From Phycisphaeraceae bacterium (lineage in GTDB: Bacteria > Planctomycetota > Phycisphaerae > Phycisphaerales > Phycisphaeraceae): a DNA stretch of 64,000 nucleotides. Below, in pieces: positions 8,588-16,802 of the stretch. Positions within the stretch are counted from its first letter, which is position 1. Each line of letters begins with the position of its first letter. The stretch covers positions 372,001-436,000 of the forward strand of contig JAJDCY010000024.1 of the NCBI GenBank assembly GCA_029260595.1. The letters are read 5' to 3'. The position numbers and the translations under genes were made by a program. The notes under the pieces are model-generated. The model had not been told where the DNA came from and made no database searches. It saw only the letters and a program-made list of their open reading frames with translations.

Positions 8588-11367
8588 CTCGGTTGCTCCG
8601 CGCCCGCCTCCGCCGCCAACCGGCTAAGCCGCCGCAGCGCGTCGAATGCTTCGAGCGGGGTGAGCGTGTCCATTTTCATCTCGCGCAACTCGCTGACAGC
8701 TGGGTGGCTCAGATACTCGGTGAACAGCGACATCTGCGACTCAGTCGCGCGTCGCGCGGAACCGGCCACATCGGCCGACACCACCACCGGTTGATGGTTC
8801 ACCGCCAGCTCACTCAAGAGATCACCGGCCCGACGCACGACCTGATCGGGCAGCCCCGCGATCTTCGCGACATGGATCCCGTAGCTGCGGTCGGTCGCGC
8901 CGGGCACGATCCGGTGCAGGAACACAATCTTGTCGCCCCACTCCCGCACGGTCACATTTAGATTTGTCACCTGGTCAAACCGCTCGGCCAAGGCGGTCAA
9001 CTCGTGGTAGTGCGTCGCGAACAATGTCCGACACCCGCACGCCGCTAAATGCTCGGTGATTGCCCACGCCAGCGACAACCCGTCGAGTGTGCTCGTTCCG
9101 CGTCCAATCTCATCGAGGATCACCAAGCTCGCCGCCGTCGCGTGGTGACAGATGTTCGCCGTCTCGATCATCTCAACCATGAACGTCGACCGCCCCGCGT
9201 GCAACTCATCGCTGGCGCCGACGCGTGTAAAAACGCGGTCGCACAGACCGACCGTTGCCGCGTCGGCCGGCACGAAGCTGCCGGTGTGCGCCATCAGTGT
9301 GATCAGCGCGGCCTGTCGGATATAGGTCGATTTGCCCGCCATATTCGGCCCGGTGATCAAGCCCAGCGTCGGCCTGTCGGCCGAACCATTTCCGTTCGCC
9401 GCTCCACCCGACTCCCCCTCGCCGGACCGCCGACCCAACACCACGTCGTTGGCGACAAACCGATCCTTCAATAGCCCGTCCAACACCGGGTGACGCCCCG
9501 CGCGGATATCCAAAACCGGCTCCGCCACGATCGTCGGCTGTACGTAACGGTGATACCGCGCACGCTGCGCGAAGCACGCCAACACATCCAGTTCCGCAAT
9601 CACCTCGGCAAACTCGTGCAACTCCGCCAGGTGATCGCGAGCAGCCGTGCATAGCTCGGCGAACAACACCTGCTCCCGCTCGGTCGCGTGCTGCTTGGCC
9701 GAGAGCACCTTGCCCTCGTATTGCTTGAGGTCGGGCGTGATGAATCGCTCGGCGTTCTTTAGCGTCTGCTTGCGGGTCCATGAGTCGGGCGCGCGGTCGC
9801 GGTTCGCGGCGCTCAGCTCGATGTAATACCCGAACACCTTGTTGAACCCGATCTTGAGGTTGTTGATCTTGGTCTCGCGCGCCAGGTCGGTCTGATACCC
9901 CGCTAACCACGCGTGGCTGTCCGATTGCAGCGACCGCTGCTCGTCCAACTCGCTGTCGTACCCATCGCGGATCAGCCCGCCTTCACGCAGGTGCGGCGGG
10001 GGGGACTCGACGCAGGCTTTGCGGATCGACTTCGATAACACGTTCAACCGTTTTGCGACTGATTTGAGCCGCCGATGGTGATCCCGCACCGCCGGCCGGT
10101 CGGCTGTGAACTCAACGAGCGCTTGCGCCCCTGCGGCGCTGCCGCCGAGCGCGACCAGATCGCGCGGCGTCGCCCTGCCGATTGCGATCCGTCCGACGAT
10201 CCGCTGCACGTCCTGTATCACACCGAGCACCTGGCGCATCCCTTCAAGAAATCGATCGTCCTCGCGCATCGCGCCGACGACGCGTTGGCGGCGCTCGATC
10301 GGTTCCAGCCGTCGCAGCGGGTAGCACAGCCACTGGCGCAGCATCCGCTTGCCCATCGGTGTGACGCAGAACTGCAGCGTGCCCAGCAGGCTCCCGTCTG
10401 TGGACCCCGAGCGCAGCGTCGTCTCAATCTCCAGGCTGCGCAGCGAGATCTGATCAATAACAAGGTGATCTTCACGCGAAAGACGCCGTGGTGGCTGTAG
10501 GTGGCCGAGGCGTTTACCCGATGGGGCGGCGCTGGCCGGGGCTGACGGATCGGTCAGCTCACCGGGGTCGTTCGGTCGATCGCCGGGTGACTGTGTTTCG
10601 AGAAGATAAAAAACCACCGCACCACACGCCCCTAGCGCCGCGTCGTCGCGCGTCAGCCCGAACCCCTCCAACGTCCGGACATCGAATTGTTCGCATAGCG
10701 TCCGGTACGCGTCGCCGGTTTGAAATTGCCAACTCGGCCGCAGCGCCGCGACGCAACCCAATTGTTGCACCAATCCATCAACAACCGTGCCTGTCTCGCG
10801 CCCCGCGCCCCCTTCGGCATCCGTGTACAGAAGCTCACGCGGCCCGATGCGCGCCAACTCATCCGCGGCCTCATCTCGGCTGACCGTTGCGAACTGAAAC
10901 CGCCCCGTGCTCAACTCGGCCCACGCGAGCGACGCGGCTCCGTCGCGACCGAAATGGATCGCGGCCAACGGGTTTTCCTGCCCCTCATCAAGCAGCGACT
11001 CGTCTGTCAGCGTCCCCGGCGTGATCACGCGCGTCACGTCGCGACGCACCACCCCCTTGGCCGCGGAGGCTTCTTCCATCTGATCGCAGATCGCCACGCG
11101 GTGCCCGGCCTGGATCATCCGCCGGATGTACCCCTCGACGCTGTGGTACGGCACCCCCGCCATCGGCACGCCCTCGCTGCGCTGGGTCAGGGTGATCCCA
11201 AGCGTCTTGTGCGCCAGCAGCGCATCGTCGTGGAACATCTCATAGAAGTCACCCATCCGAAAAAACAAGACGCATTGCGGGTGACGCTCTTTGAAGTTCC
11301 GGTACTGCCGCATCGCCGGTGTCTCGGCTTTGGGCGGTTCGGATGGGTTGGATTCTCCGGCGTTCAC
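8584..11367 (-). CDS. mutS: DNA mismatch repair protein MutS
   Basis: MutS recognises mispairs as a clamp and uses ATP to signal repair. The mismatch-binding Phe-x-Glu is in MGDFYEMFHDD (about residues 38-48). The ATPase domain shows GPNMAGKST (Walker A, about residue 673), DEIGRGTSTLDG (Walker B, about 750) and FATHYHEL. The length of 927 residues is somewhat above the usual 850-880, because of inserts such as the Pro/Ser-rich stretch near residue 270 and a Gly-rich one near 655. No mutL is in the window. It is a single gene between the convergent YHS gene and tRNA-Glu. Confidence 0.98.
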   Translation of the reverse strand: MNAGESNPSEPPKAETPAMRQYRNFKERHPQCVLFFRMGDFYEMFHDDALLAHKTLGITLTQRSEGVPMAGVPYHSVEGYIRRMIQAGHRVAICDQMEEASAAKGVVRRDVTRVITPGTLTDESLLDEGQENPLAAIHFGRDGAASLAWAELSTGRFQFATVSRDEAADELARIGPRELLYTDAEGGAGRETGTVVDGLVQQLGCVAALRPSWQFQTGDAYRTLCEQFDVRTLEGFGLTRDDAALGACGAVVFYLLETQSPGDRPNDPGELTDPSAPASAAPSGKRLGHLQPPRRLSREDHLVIDQISLRSLEIETTLRSGSTDGSLLGTLQFCVTPMGKRMLRQWLCYPLRRLEPIERRQRVVGAMREDDRFLEGMRQVLGVIQDVQRIVGRIAIGRATPRDLVALGGSAAGAQALVEFTADRPAVRDHHRRLKSVAKRLNVLSKSIRKACVESPPPHLREGGLIRDGYDSELDEQRSLQSDSHAWLAGYQTDLARETKINNLKIGFNKVFGYYIELSAANRDRAPDSWTRKQTLKNAERFITPDLKQYEGKVLSAKQHATEREQVLFAELCTAARDHLAELHEFAEVIAELDVLACFAQRARYHRYVQPTIVAEPVLDIRAGRHPVLDGLLKDRFVANDVVLGRRSGEGESGGAANGNGSADRPTLGLITGPNMAGKSTYIRQAALITLMAHTGSFVPADAATVGLCDRVFTRVGASDELHAGRSTFMVEMIETANICHHATAASLVILDEIGRGTSTLDGLSLAWAITEHLAACGCRTLFATHYHELTALAERFDQVTNLNVTVREWGDKIVFLHRIVPGATDRSYGIHVAKIAGLPDQVVRRAGDLLSELAVNHQPVVVSADVAGSARRATESQMSLFTEYLSHPAVSELREMKMDTLTPLEAFDALRRLSRLAAEAGAEQPS

Positions 11368-11443
11368 CGCACCATGTTAGTGGCTCCGCCGACGCCGCAA
11401 AACCGCGTCCCACCTGGCATCGCGTAAAGACGTGGCCGCCATG

Positions 11444-11473
11444 TTGACGCGTCCCAGCCGCATCAGCTAACCT
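11444..11473 (+). promoter_or_regulatory. Candidate promoter of tRNA-Glu
   Basis: TTGACG (11444-11449), an 18-bp spacer and TAACCT (11468-11473), with the mature tRNA starting at 11501, about 28 bases after the -10 box. Confidence 0.45.
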
Positions 11474-11500
11474 AAACCACTGCAATCAGAAGGTCGCTTC

Positions 11501-11573
11501 GCCCCCTTCGTCTAGTGGCCTAGGACATCGGATTCTCAGTCCGAGAACAGGGGTTCGACTCCCCTAGGGGGTA
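11501..11573 (+). tRNA. tRNA-Glu (anticodon CTC)
   Basis: A 73-base cloverleaf can be drawn. The acceptor arm is GCCCCCT with AGGGGGT, the first pair being a G-U wobble. The anticodon stem is TCGGA/TCCGA around the loop TTCTCAG, which reads anticodon CTC (glutamate, GAG). The T arm is AGGGG-TTCGACT-CCCCT. CCA is not encoded. Confidence 0.96.
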
Positions 11574-11661
11574 TTCACCATCGAGAACGATAGGCGCCGA
11601 TTCTTAAAGTGACGCGAACGCGGTCAGCAGCAGCGGCCGCGTTGACATGTATCGGCCGGTT

Positions 11662-14238
11662 TCAGCCCGGCGATGTTACCCGAGGCCCACGATACTTTAA
11701 GAGATCAGCCCAGAGGGGCCATTTGTTCTTGTCTATCTGGCGGTCGGTCCAGAAAAATTCCGGTAGCGCGGTTTGGATCTTTCTGCGCAGCGTTTCGGCG
11801 CTGGGGCCGGGGGTGCTGCGTATGTCGTTCCAACGGCTAATCTGGTTGCCCAGGCGCGACCAGCGGGTCCGCTCCGGGTCGTTTGGGGATCGTAGGTGCT
11901 GTCGCAGACATTGGCCCTCGAACTCGCGCCAGCGGGAATGATTCATGAAGTAGTCACTGGCGTGCCAGCGGCCGGTGACGAACTCTTTGCCCGCGGTCAG
12001 TTCGACCCACGCGTTGCCCAGCGTGTTCAGTTGCTCGGGGGTTTGGCCGTCTGCGGTTGCCGGGCCGAGGTAGAGCATGGCGATGCCCTCGTGCTGGCGG
12101 ATAACCGGGTCGGTGATCTTTGCGGCTTCACGTACGGCGCGGCAGCGCTCGGGGAGGCCGGGCCAATCGATTTGTTGGGTGTCGTCCTTCAGGCCGACAA
12201 TCGCCAGGACAGGCATGCCGGAGTCGAAGCCGAGCCGGAAGAGGTGGGCTTTTGGGAAGACGGTCGTGAACGTGTCGACCACGACCTGCATCTGGTCGCG
12301 GCTGAACTGATACATCGGGAGCATCTGGCAGTAGAGCCCGCCGGCTCGGAGGGACATTCTTACCGATTGGAAATGCTCGATGCTGAACAGGCGCCCGACC
12401 CCCGGTCGCCAGGGAAGGAACAGGTCGCCCATAACGACGTCGAACCGATCCACACAGGAAGCGATGTAGGTCCGCCCGTCTTCAACGACGATGTTGGCAC
12501 GCGGGTCGGCCGCGATGTCGTTGGTGAATTCCTTGAAGTGCCTCTTGCACGCTTCGGCCACCAGACGCGACAGCTCGATAGCCGTGACGGTTTCGATATC
12601 GTCGTGGAGCAGGGCGGCGCCCGCGGTAATGCCGGTGGCCAGGCCTATAAACGCGACGTCACGCGGACGGGCGTGCAGCAGGATCGGCAGATGGGCCTGG
12701 CGCTGTTCGTCAGCCATGCCGGCCGTGGACCCTAGAACGTACTGGTTGAACATGACGATGCCACGGCCAAGCTCATCGCTTTCGGTGACGGCGACAACGC
12801 CTTCACTACCCGCGGAGATGGCCAGAGTCTTAAACTGGATCTTCTCTGTCGGAGCCGGGTGGATCAGCGGGAGCCGTATCAACCACACCACGCCGATGAC
12901 GAAAATCATGAGCATGATGCCGACCGGTCGCCACACCGGGCCGCGCAGCCCCCGTGGGCCTTCGATGATCAAGACCATCAGGCCCGCCAACGCGGCGTAG
13001 CCCAAGCCGAATACACCCAGCCCGGCGTGCATCCCGACCGCGGGCAAGATCAGCCGCTGGGCGGCTTCGGCGCCTAAGACGCCGCCCAGCCCGTTGACCG
13101 CGAGCAGCCACCCCCACCTGCGGCCGTGCGGGTCGCCGCCTTCACTGCCGTACCAGGAAAAAACCAGCGGGAGCACGAGCCCGGCCATCAGGATGCCCGG
13201 TCCGAGCGAGACAAGCACGTAACCGGTCATTTTCAGGTTGAACCCGAGCAGCGTCGTGCTTGGCTTGATCGTTGTCATCCCGCTGGTCATCCACATAAAT
13301 ATCAGCGGGGTCGATGCGGTGGCCAGGCCGGTGACCATCATCACCGGTGTGAGTAGCTCGCGCGCCTGGTTCCCTTTCTTGGCCAGGTAGGGCGTGAGAA
13401 ACGCTGATACGGCCAACATCAGAATGATCGCCGCCAGTACAGCGGCCGTCGCGTGGATGGCGGACGGGGCGACCTGCATGAACAAGTGCATGCTTAGGAC
13501 CTCAACACCGAGCACGCCGGCGCCGGAGGCGAAGGCTATCAGGAACATCGCGGTCGACACGCGATCGGATTTTGAGCTTGAGGTGCTTCGCCCTTCGTGA
13601 TCGGGGGCCGTCCGAGTGGTTGGCTTGGACGTCCGCTTCTCCATGCAAAGACATAGCCCCGCGATCAGGAGGTTCATCACGACGGCAAGGCCGATCGATC
13701 CGGAGACACCAAACCAGGGCAAAGCAACCGTGGTGGTCCATAGCAGGCCGGCGACACCGCCGAACGTGTTCGCCGAGTAAAGCCAGACACCTTGGCGGCC
13801 GAGCTTGTTATCACCCGTGAGAATCGCGCGGGCCATGAACGGCAGCGTCATCCCCATCAGGAACGTCGGCGGGATCATGACCAGTACCGAGATGGCGAGT
13901 TTGACCGCTGTGCCCGTGCCGGAGACGAGTGTCTGCGGGCCGAGCCAAGGCCAGATCCAGCCGGTCCAGCTTGGCAGTGTTAACGCAGGAATGCTCAAGA
14001 GGGCGATGCCGAGCTCGATTTTCGCGACCGCGTGCCAGGGCTTTTGGACCCGTCGGGCCAGACCTGTTGAACAGGCGGCTCCAAGTGCCAGGCCCAGGAA
14101 GAAGCACTCGAAGACGAGGGTGGTGGATGTCGTCGAGGCGCCCAGCAGGTCGATCAGGCGGCGCGTCCAGAGCAGCTCGTGTGAGAGCGCGGCACAACCG
14201 CTCAATCCCGCTATGAGAAGTGCTATGAAGTAGCTCAT
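11662..14238 (-). CDS. Multi-helix membrane protein fused to spermidine-synthase-like domain (copy 1)
   Basis: An 858-residue protein. The first half holds ten or more hydrophobic helices (start MSYFIALLIAGLSGCAALSH), interrupted by a charged loop near residue 210. The second half, from about residue 500, is an SAM-methyltransferase-like fold of the spermidine synthase type: VAFIGLATGITAGAALL, TAIELS and DVVMGDLFLPWRPG. The usual catalytic Asp-x-x-Asp site of SpeE is not kept, so production of spermidine is doubtful. The annotation in databases is usually 'fused MFS/spermidine synthase'. It lies behind the terminator of the neighbouring operon. A second, diverged copy is at 16803-19454. Confidence 0.85.
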   Translation of the reverse strand: MSYFIALLIAGLSGCAALSHELLWTRRLIDLLGASTTSTTLVFECFFLGLALGAACSTGLARRVQKPWHAVAKIELGIALLSIPALTLPSWTGWIWPWLGPQTLVSGTGTAVKLAISVLVMIPPTFLMGMTLPFMARAILTGDNKLGRQGVWLYSANTFGGVAGLLWTTTVALPWFGVSGSIGLAVVMNLLIAGLCLCMEKRTSKPTTRTAPDHEGRSTSSSKSDRVSTAMFLIAFASGAGVLGVEVLSMHLFMQVAPSAIHATAAVLAAIILMLAVSAFLTPYLAKKGNQARELLTPVMMVTGLATASTPLIFMWMTSGMTTIKPSTTLLGFNLKMTGYVLVSLGPGILMAGLVLPLVFSWYGSEGGDPHGRRWGWLLAVNGLGGVLGAEAAQRLILPAVGMHAGLGVFGLGYAALAGLMVLIIEGPRGLRGPVWRPVGIMLMIFVIGVVWLIRLPLIHPAPTEKIQFKTLAISAGSEGVVAVTESDELGRGIVMFNQYVLGSTAGMADEQRQAHLPILLHARPRDVAFIGLATGITAGAALLHDDIETVTAIELSRLVAEACKRHFKEFTNDIAADPRANIVVEDGRTYIASCVDRFDVVMGDLFLPWRPGVGRLFSIEHFQSVRMSLRAGGLYCQMLPMYQFSRDQMQVVVDTFTTVFPKAHLFRLGFDSGMPVLAIVGLKDDTQQIDWPGLPERCRAVREAAKITDPVIRQHEGIAMLYLGPATADGQTPEQLNTLGNAWVELTAGKEFVTGRWHASDYFMNHSRWREFEGQCLRQHLRSPNDPERTRWSRLGNQISRWNDIRSTPGPSAETLRRKIQTALPEFFWTDRQIDKNKWPLWADLLKYRGPRVTSPG

Positions 14239-14284
14239 GGTTGATGGGAGCCCGTCGTGGGGGGAGTGTAAGCCGGATCGATAT

Positions 14285-14314
14285 AAAAAAAACGGCGCCC
14301 TTCTCAGGGCGCCG
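14285..14314 (-). terminator. Rho-independent terminator of the PEP-CTERM gene cluster
   Basis: Read on the minus strand, a 9-bp perfect stem (CGGCGCCCT with AGGGCGCCG) with a four-base loop is followed by eight T. It lies 21 bp after the stop codon at 14335 and separates that gene from the downstream membrane protein. Confidence 0.9.
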
Positions 14315-14334
14315 CTTCGGGTGCGTGTCCGCGG

Positions 14335-15177
14335 TTAGGAAACCGCCTTTCGGCTGCGTCGGACCAACGCAAGGCCGGCACCCGCCGCGAGGATCAGCCC
14401 CGCGGTAGGCTCCGGCACCAGGTTGCTGTTTACGTATGAAACGGCGTTGATGAAGCCGGTTGTGATCGCGCCGCTGCCGGAAAAGTTTTTATGCAGAAGA
14501 ACGTGCACGAGACCGGATTCGAGGAAACCATCCATGCCGACGGTGTGCCCGAGCAGGTAGGTCCCGTCCGGTGCCTCTTCATCGACACCGCCGGGGCTTC
14601 CGACAATGTCGTAGATCATGTGGTAGTGGCCGTTGCGTGCGCCGCTGGCCAGCGTGGTGTCCACGACGAAGGTGAAGTCGCCGGAGGCGTTGTCGAGAAC
14701 GACGGGGACCGGTGGCATGTCGACCGTCTCGTACGCGTACTCGATCACGTCATGGTTGTATCTCGACATGGTGATCTTGGTGTTCGTCCCCACCGCCCCG
14801 AATGTCCCGGCCGTGTCGTCCCACTTGAGAAGGCTGCCCGAAGCGTCGAAATCGGGATGCGCGAGCGTGGGCATCGTGAGAATCAGGTCCTCTTCGCCGG
14901 CCAGGGTTTCGTAGCCGGCTGGGATGCTGGCGTCGCCTGACGCGACGGTAAAGGCGTTGGGTCCGAACGACCGGAAGATGTTGGTGCCGGTGACGGGGAT
15001 GTTATCGTCGCCGCCAAAGAGGTGGATCATGACCCTGACCGGGTCACCGTCGTGGAATGCCTCGATGGTGGTGTCGCCGCCGGTCTTAGTGACCGGGAGG
15101 TAGCTGTGTTGGGCGTGTACGGCCCCGCTAATGGCGAGCACCGCCAGGGTTGAAAAACAAAGTCTTGAAAGCTTCAC
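14335..15177 (-). CDS. PEP-CTERM secreted protein with HxH motif
   Basis: The 280-residue product starts at a GTG (15177) behind AAGGA, giving a clear signal peptide that ends in GAVHAQ. The body is a beta-rich domain with several His: EAFHDGDPVRVMIHLFGG, RYNHDVIEYAY, NGHYHMIYDI and SGLVHVLLHKN. The end has VPEPTAGLI, a hydrophobic helix and RRSRKAVS, a PEP-CTERM signal. No known enzyme motif is seen. The His pairs (HYH) recall, without proof, metal-related PEP-CTERM proteins such as the Zur-repressed all3515 family. It is the last gene before a strong terminator. Confidence 0.85.
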   Translation of the reverse strand: MKLSRLCFSTLAVLAISGAVHAQHSYLPVTKTGGDTTIEAFHDGDPVRVMIHLFGGDDNIPVTGTNIFRSFGPNAFTVASGDASIPAGYETLAGEEDLILTMPTLAHPDFDASGSLLKWDDTAGTFGAVGTNTKITMSRYNHDVIEYAYETVDMPPVPVVLDNASGDFTFVVDTTLASGARNGHYHMIYDIVGSPGGVDEEAPDGTYLLGHTVGMDGFLESGLVHVLLHKNFSGSGAITTGFINAVSYVNSNLVPEPTAGLILAAGAGLALVRRSRKAVS

Positions 15178-15403
15178 GATTAATTCCTTTTCTCTATCTG
15201 TTTCCCGATCAATAACACTGAGTGAGTCACAAACATTTATTAACAATTGATTGGAGCACATCTCTGATCGTCGCGCTTTTACCACGTAGGCAGCTCCTTC
15301 GTGATGGCCGCCAGATACCACAAGCGCATTCACACCGCTCCCATCGGAAGGGCTCCCGGTATGGCACCCGGTTGCTATCAGCGGTTTCAACGATCACTCG
15401 GGG

Positions 15404-15823
15404 TTAGATGATGGGCGGCGCGCGGGCCCGGCGGGGTTGGGTCGAATCGCCCCACGGCAGGCCCGTGTTGGCGGGCCGTTGTATGCGTTCGCTTAAGTCC
15501 AGACACAGCGGAGCGTCGGGTTGGACGTCGATGACCTGGCGCGCCGTGGCGAACATATGACAGGTCGGGCAGTCTTCGGGTGCGAAGGGCGTGGGCGGTG
15601 GTTCGGCCGGCTCGGGGTTGGGCGCGGTGGCGGCACACGGGGCGTCCGTGTGGATCGCCTGTGCACTGGTCGACTGGCAATGTGAGCCGGTGGCTGTGGA
15701 TGCCCCGAGAACGGGGCAGCGGGGTGCAAGCTGGAAGTAGAGGTACGTCCACCGGTTCAGGTCGGTCGCCTGAATGGCGAACACCGCTAGCAGCGGGATG
15801 CAGATTAGGCGGGCTTTTCTCAA
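15404..15823 (-). CDS. Small secreted CxxC/RAPP protein, copy 1
   Basis: The 139-residue product belongs to a family with three members in this window (others at 21733-22158 and 26078-26497). Shared sites are an N-terminal hydrophobic helix ending (A/T)(T/S)D..R, then L-P-x-CPVLG, a Pro-rich linker, EDCPTCHMFA and a C-terminal RARAPPI. The start is a TTG at 15823; it is used because copy 2 begins at the same place in the alignment and no ATG is near. The layout (signal, CxxC, RAPP tail) recalls DUF2946-type proteins found beside copper genes, but this is an impression only. It probably lies in one transcript with its neighbours. Confidence 0.72.
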   Translation of the reverse strand: MRKARLICIPLLAVFAIQATDLNRWTYLYFQLAPRCPVLGASTATGSHCQSTSAQAIHTDAPCAATAPNPEPAEPPPTPFAPEDCPTCHMFATARQVIDVQPDAPLCLDLSERIQRPANTGLPWGDSTQPRRARAPPII

Positions 15824-15912
15824 TTCCTTCTCTGCGTCTTCTGTCTACCCTTGGGCTGTTTCCGATACGTCTTTCTCGATCACTCCGCCCCGTGTCGCGT
15901 CGAGTGCCAATT

Positions 15913-16776
15913 TCAACTCCGTCGTCGTGACAGCAGCATCGCACCGCCCACGGCCAGCAGAGCCACCGATGCGGGTTCGGGGATGCCCGGCTGAAGAGCC
16001 GCGCCGTTCTCAAATCCGACATACGCGTAATTGGCACTCCCGGTGTCCGCGAAGTAGCTGCCGAACTGAACGAAATCAAAGTTTGGTCGGGGGTGACCGT
16101 TATCCTCGTGCACACCTTTGTAGTTGTCTTCTACCTTTACCCCGTCGATGTACAGGGCCACCGCGCCGTCACCCTCGGCGTTGTTAACGGGGTTAACCCC
16201 CGCGGCATCCAGATCTCGGTCGGCATCACGCAGGAAGATCATCTCAAACAGGTGGTAGCCCGTGGTAGGAGCAGTGTGGGATTTGAAAGAGCCTTCAAGG
16301 CTTACTCTTGTGCGCCCGTCAGCTGTAGAACCGAACCGCATCATGTAGGCGTGATCCAAGGGATCGATGCCGTTTACGGTGTTAAAGTAATCGTAGACCT
16401 CGACCACGGTGTCCAGGTCGGAGCTGGAATCTGGGATTTGGGTGACATTGACGATAACGCTTGCTTTCCACCCGTCCTCACCGGCGACTTCGGGCGCGGC
16501 CGCGTACCTGATCTGTGTCCCTATCTCGCCGTTCGTCTGGACGGTCGTGTCGATCCTCCAGGCGTCCACGCCTCCATCATCGAAAATCGGTTCACCCACA
16601 TCGTTGATGTCAAGCGTTACTTTCGTTGTTGGGTTGTCCTGTGACCAACCCTCGGTGAGGGGATCGTTAGCACCCTTGTGCTTGAGGATGGGTGCGCCCA
16701 ATGCCGCCGCCGGCGCCAGCGAGATGGCGGCCAGGGCGATCCAGCCGGTCATTTTGTGTGCGTACTTGTGTCCCAT
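15913..16776 (-). CDS. PEP-CTERM secreted protein, unknown function
   Basis: A 287-residue product starting at the ATG at 16776 with AGGAG 8 bp upstream. The signal peptide is SLAPAAALGA. The body looks like a concanavalin/LamG-type beta sandwich (EVYDYFNTVNGIDPLDHAYMMRFG, GDGAVALYIDGVKVEDN, FDFVQFGSYFADTG), which often binds glycans; this is weak evidence. The C-terminus is IPEPASVALL, a helix and LSRRRS. It begins 27 bp after the stop codon of the fused membrane protein gene, so the two should share one transcript. Confidence 0.82.
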   Translation of the reverse strand: MGHKYAHKMTGWIALAAISLAPAAALGAPILKHKGANDPLTEGWSQDNPTTKVTLDINDVGEPIFDDGGVDAWRIDTTVQTNGEIGTQIRYAAAPEVAGEDGWKASVIVNVTQIPDSSSDLDTVVEVYDYFNTVNGIDPLDHAYMMRFGSTADGRTRVSLEGSFKSHTAPTTGYHLFEMIFLRDADRDLDAAGVNPVNNAEGDGAVALYIDGVKVEDNYKGVHEDNGHPRPNFDFVQFGSYFADTGSANYAYVGFENGAALQPGIPEPASVALLAVGGAMLLSRRRS

Positions 16777-16802
16777 GGGATGAACTCCTGTCGTGTTGGC
16801 CC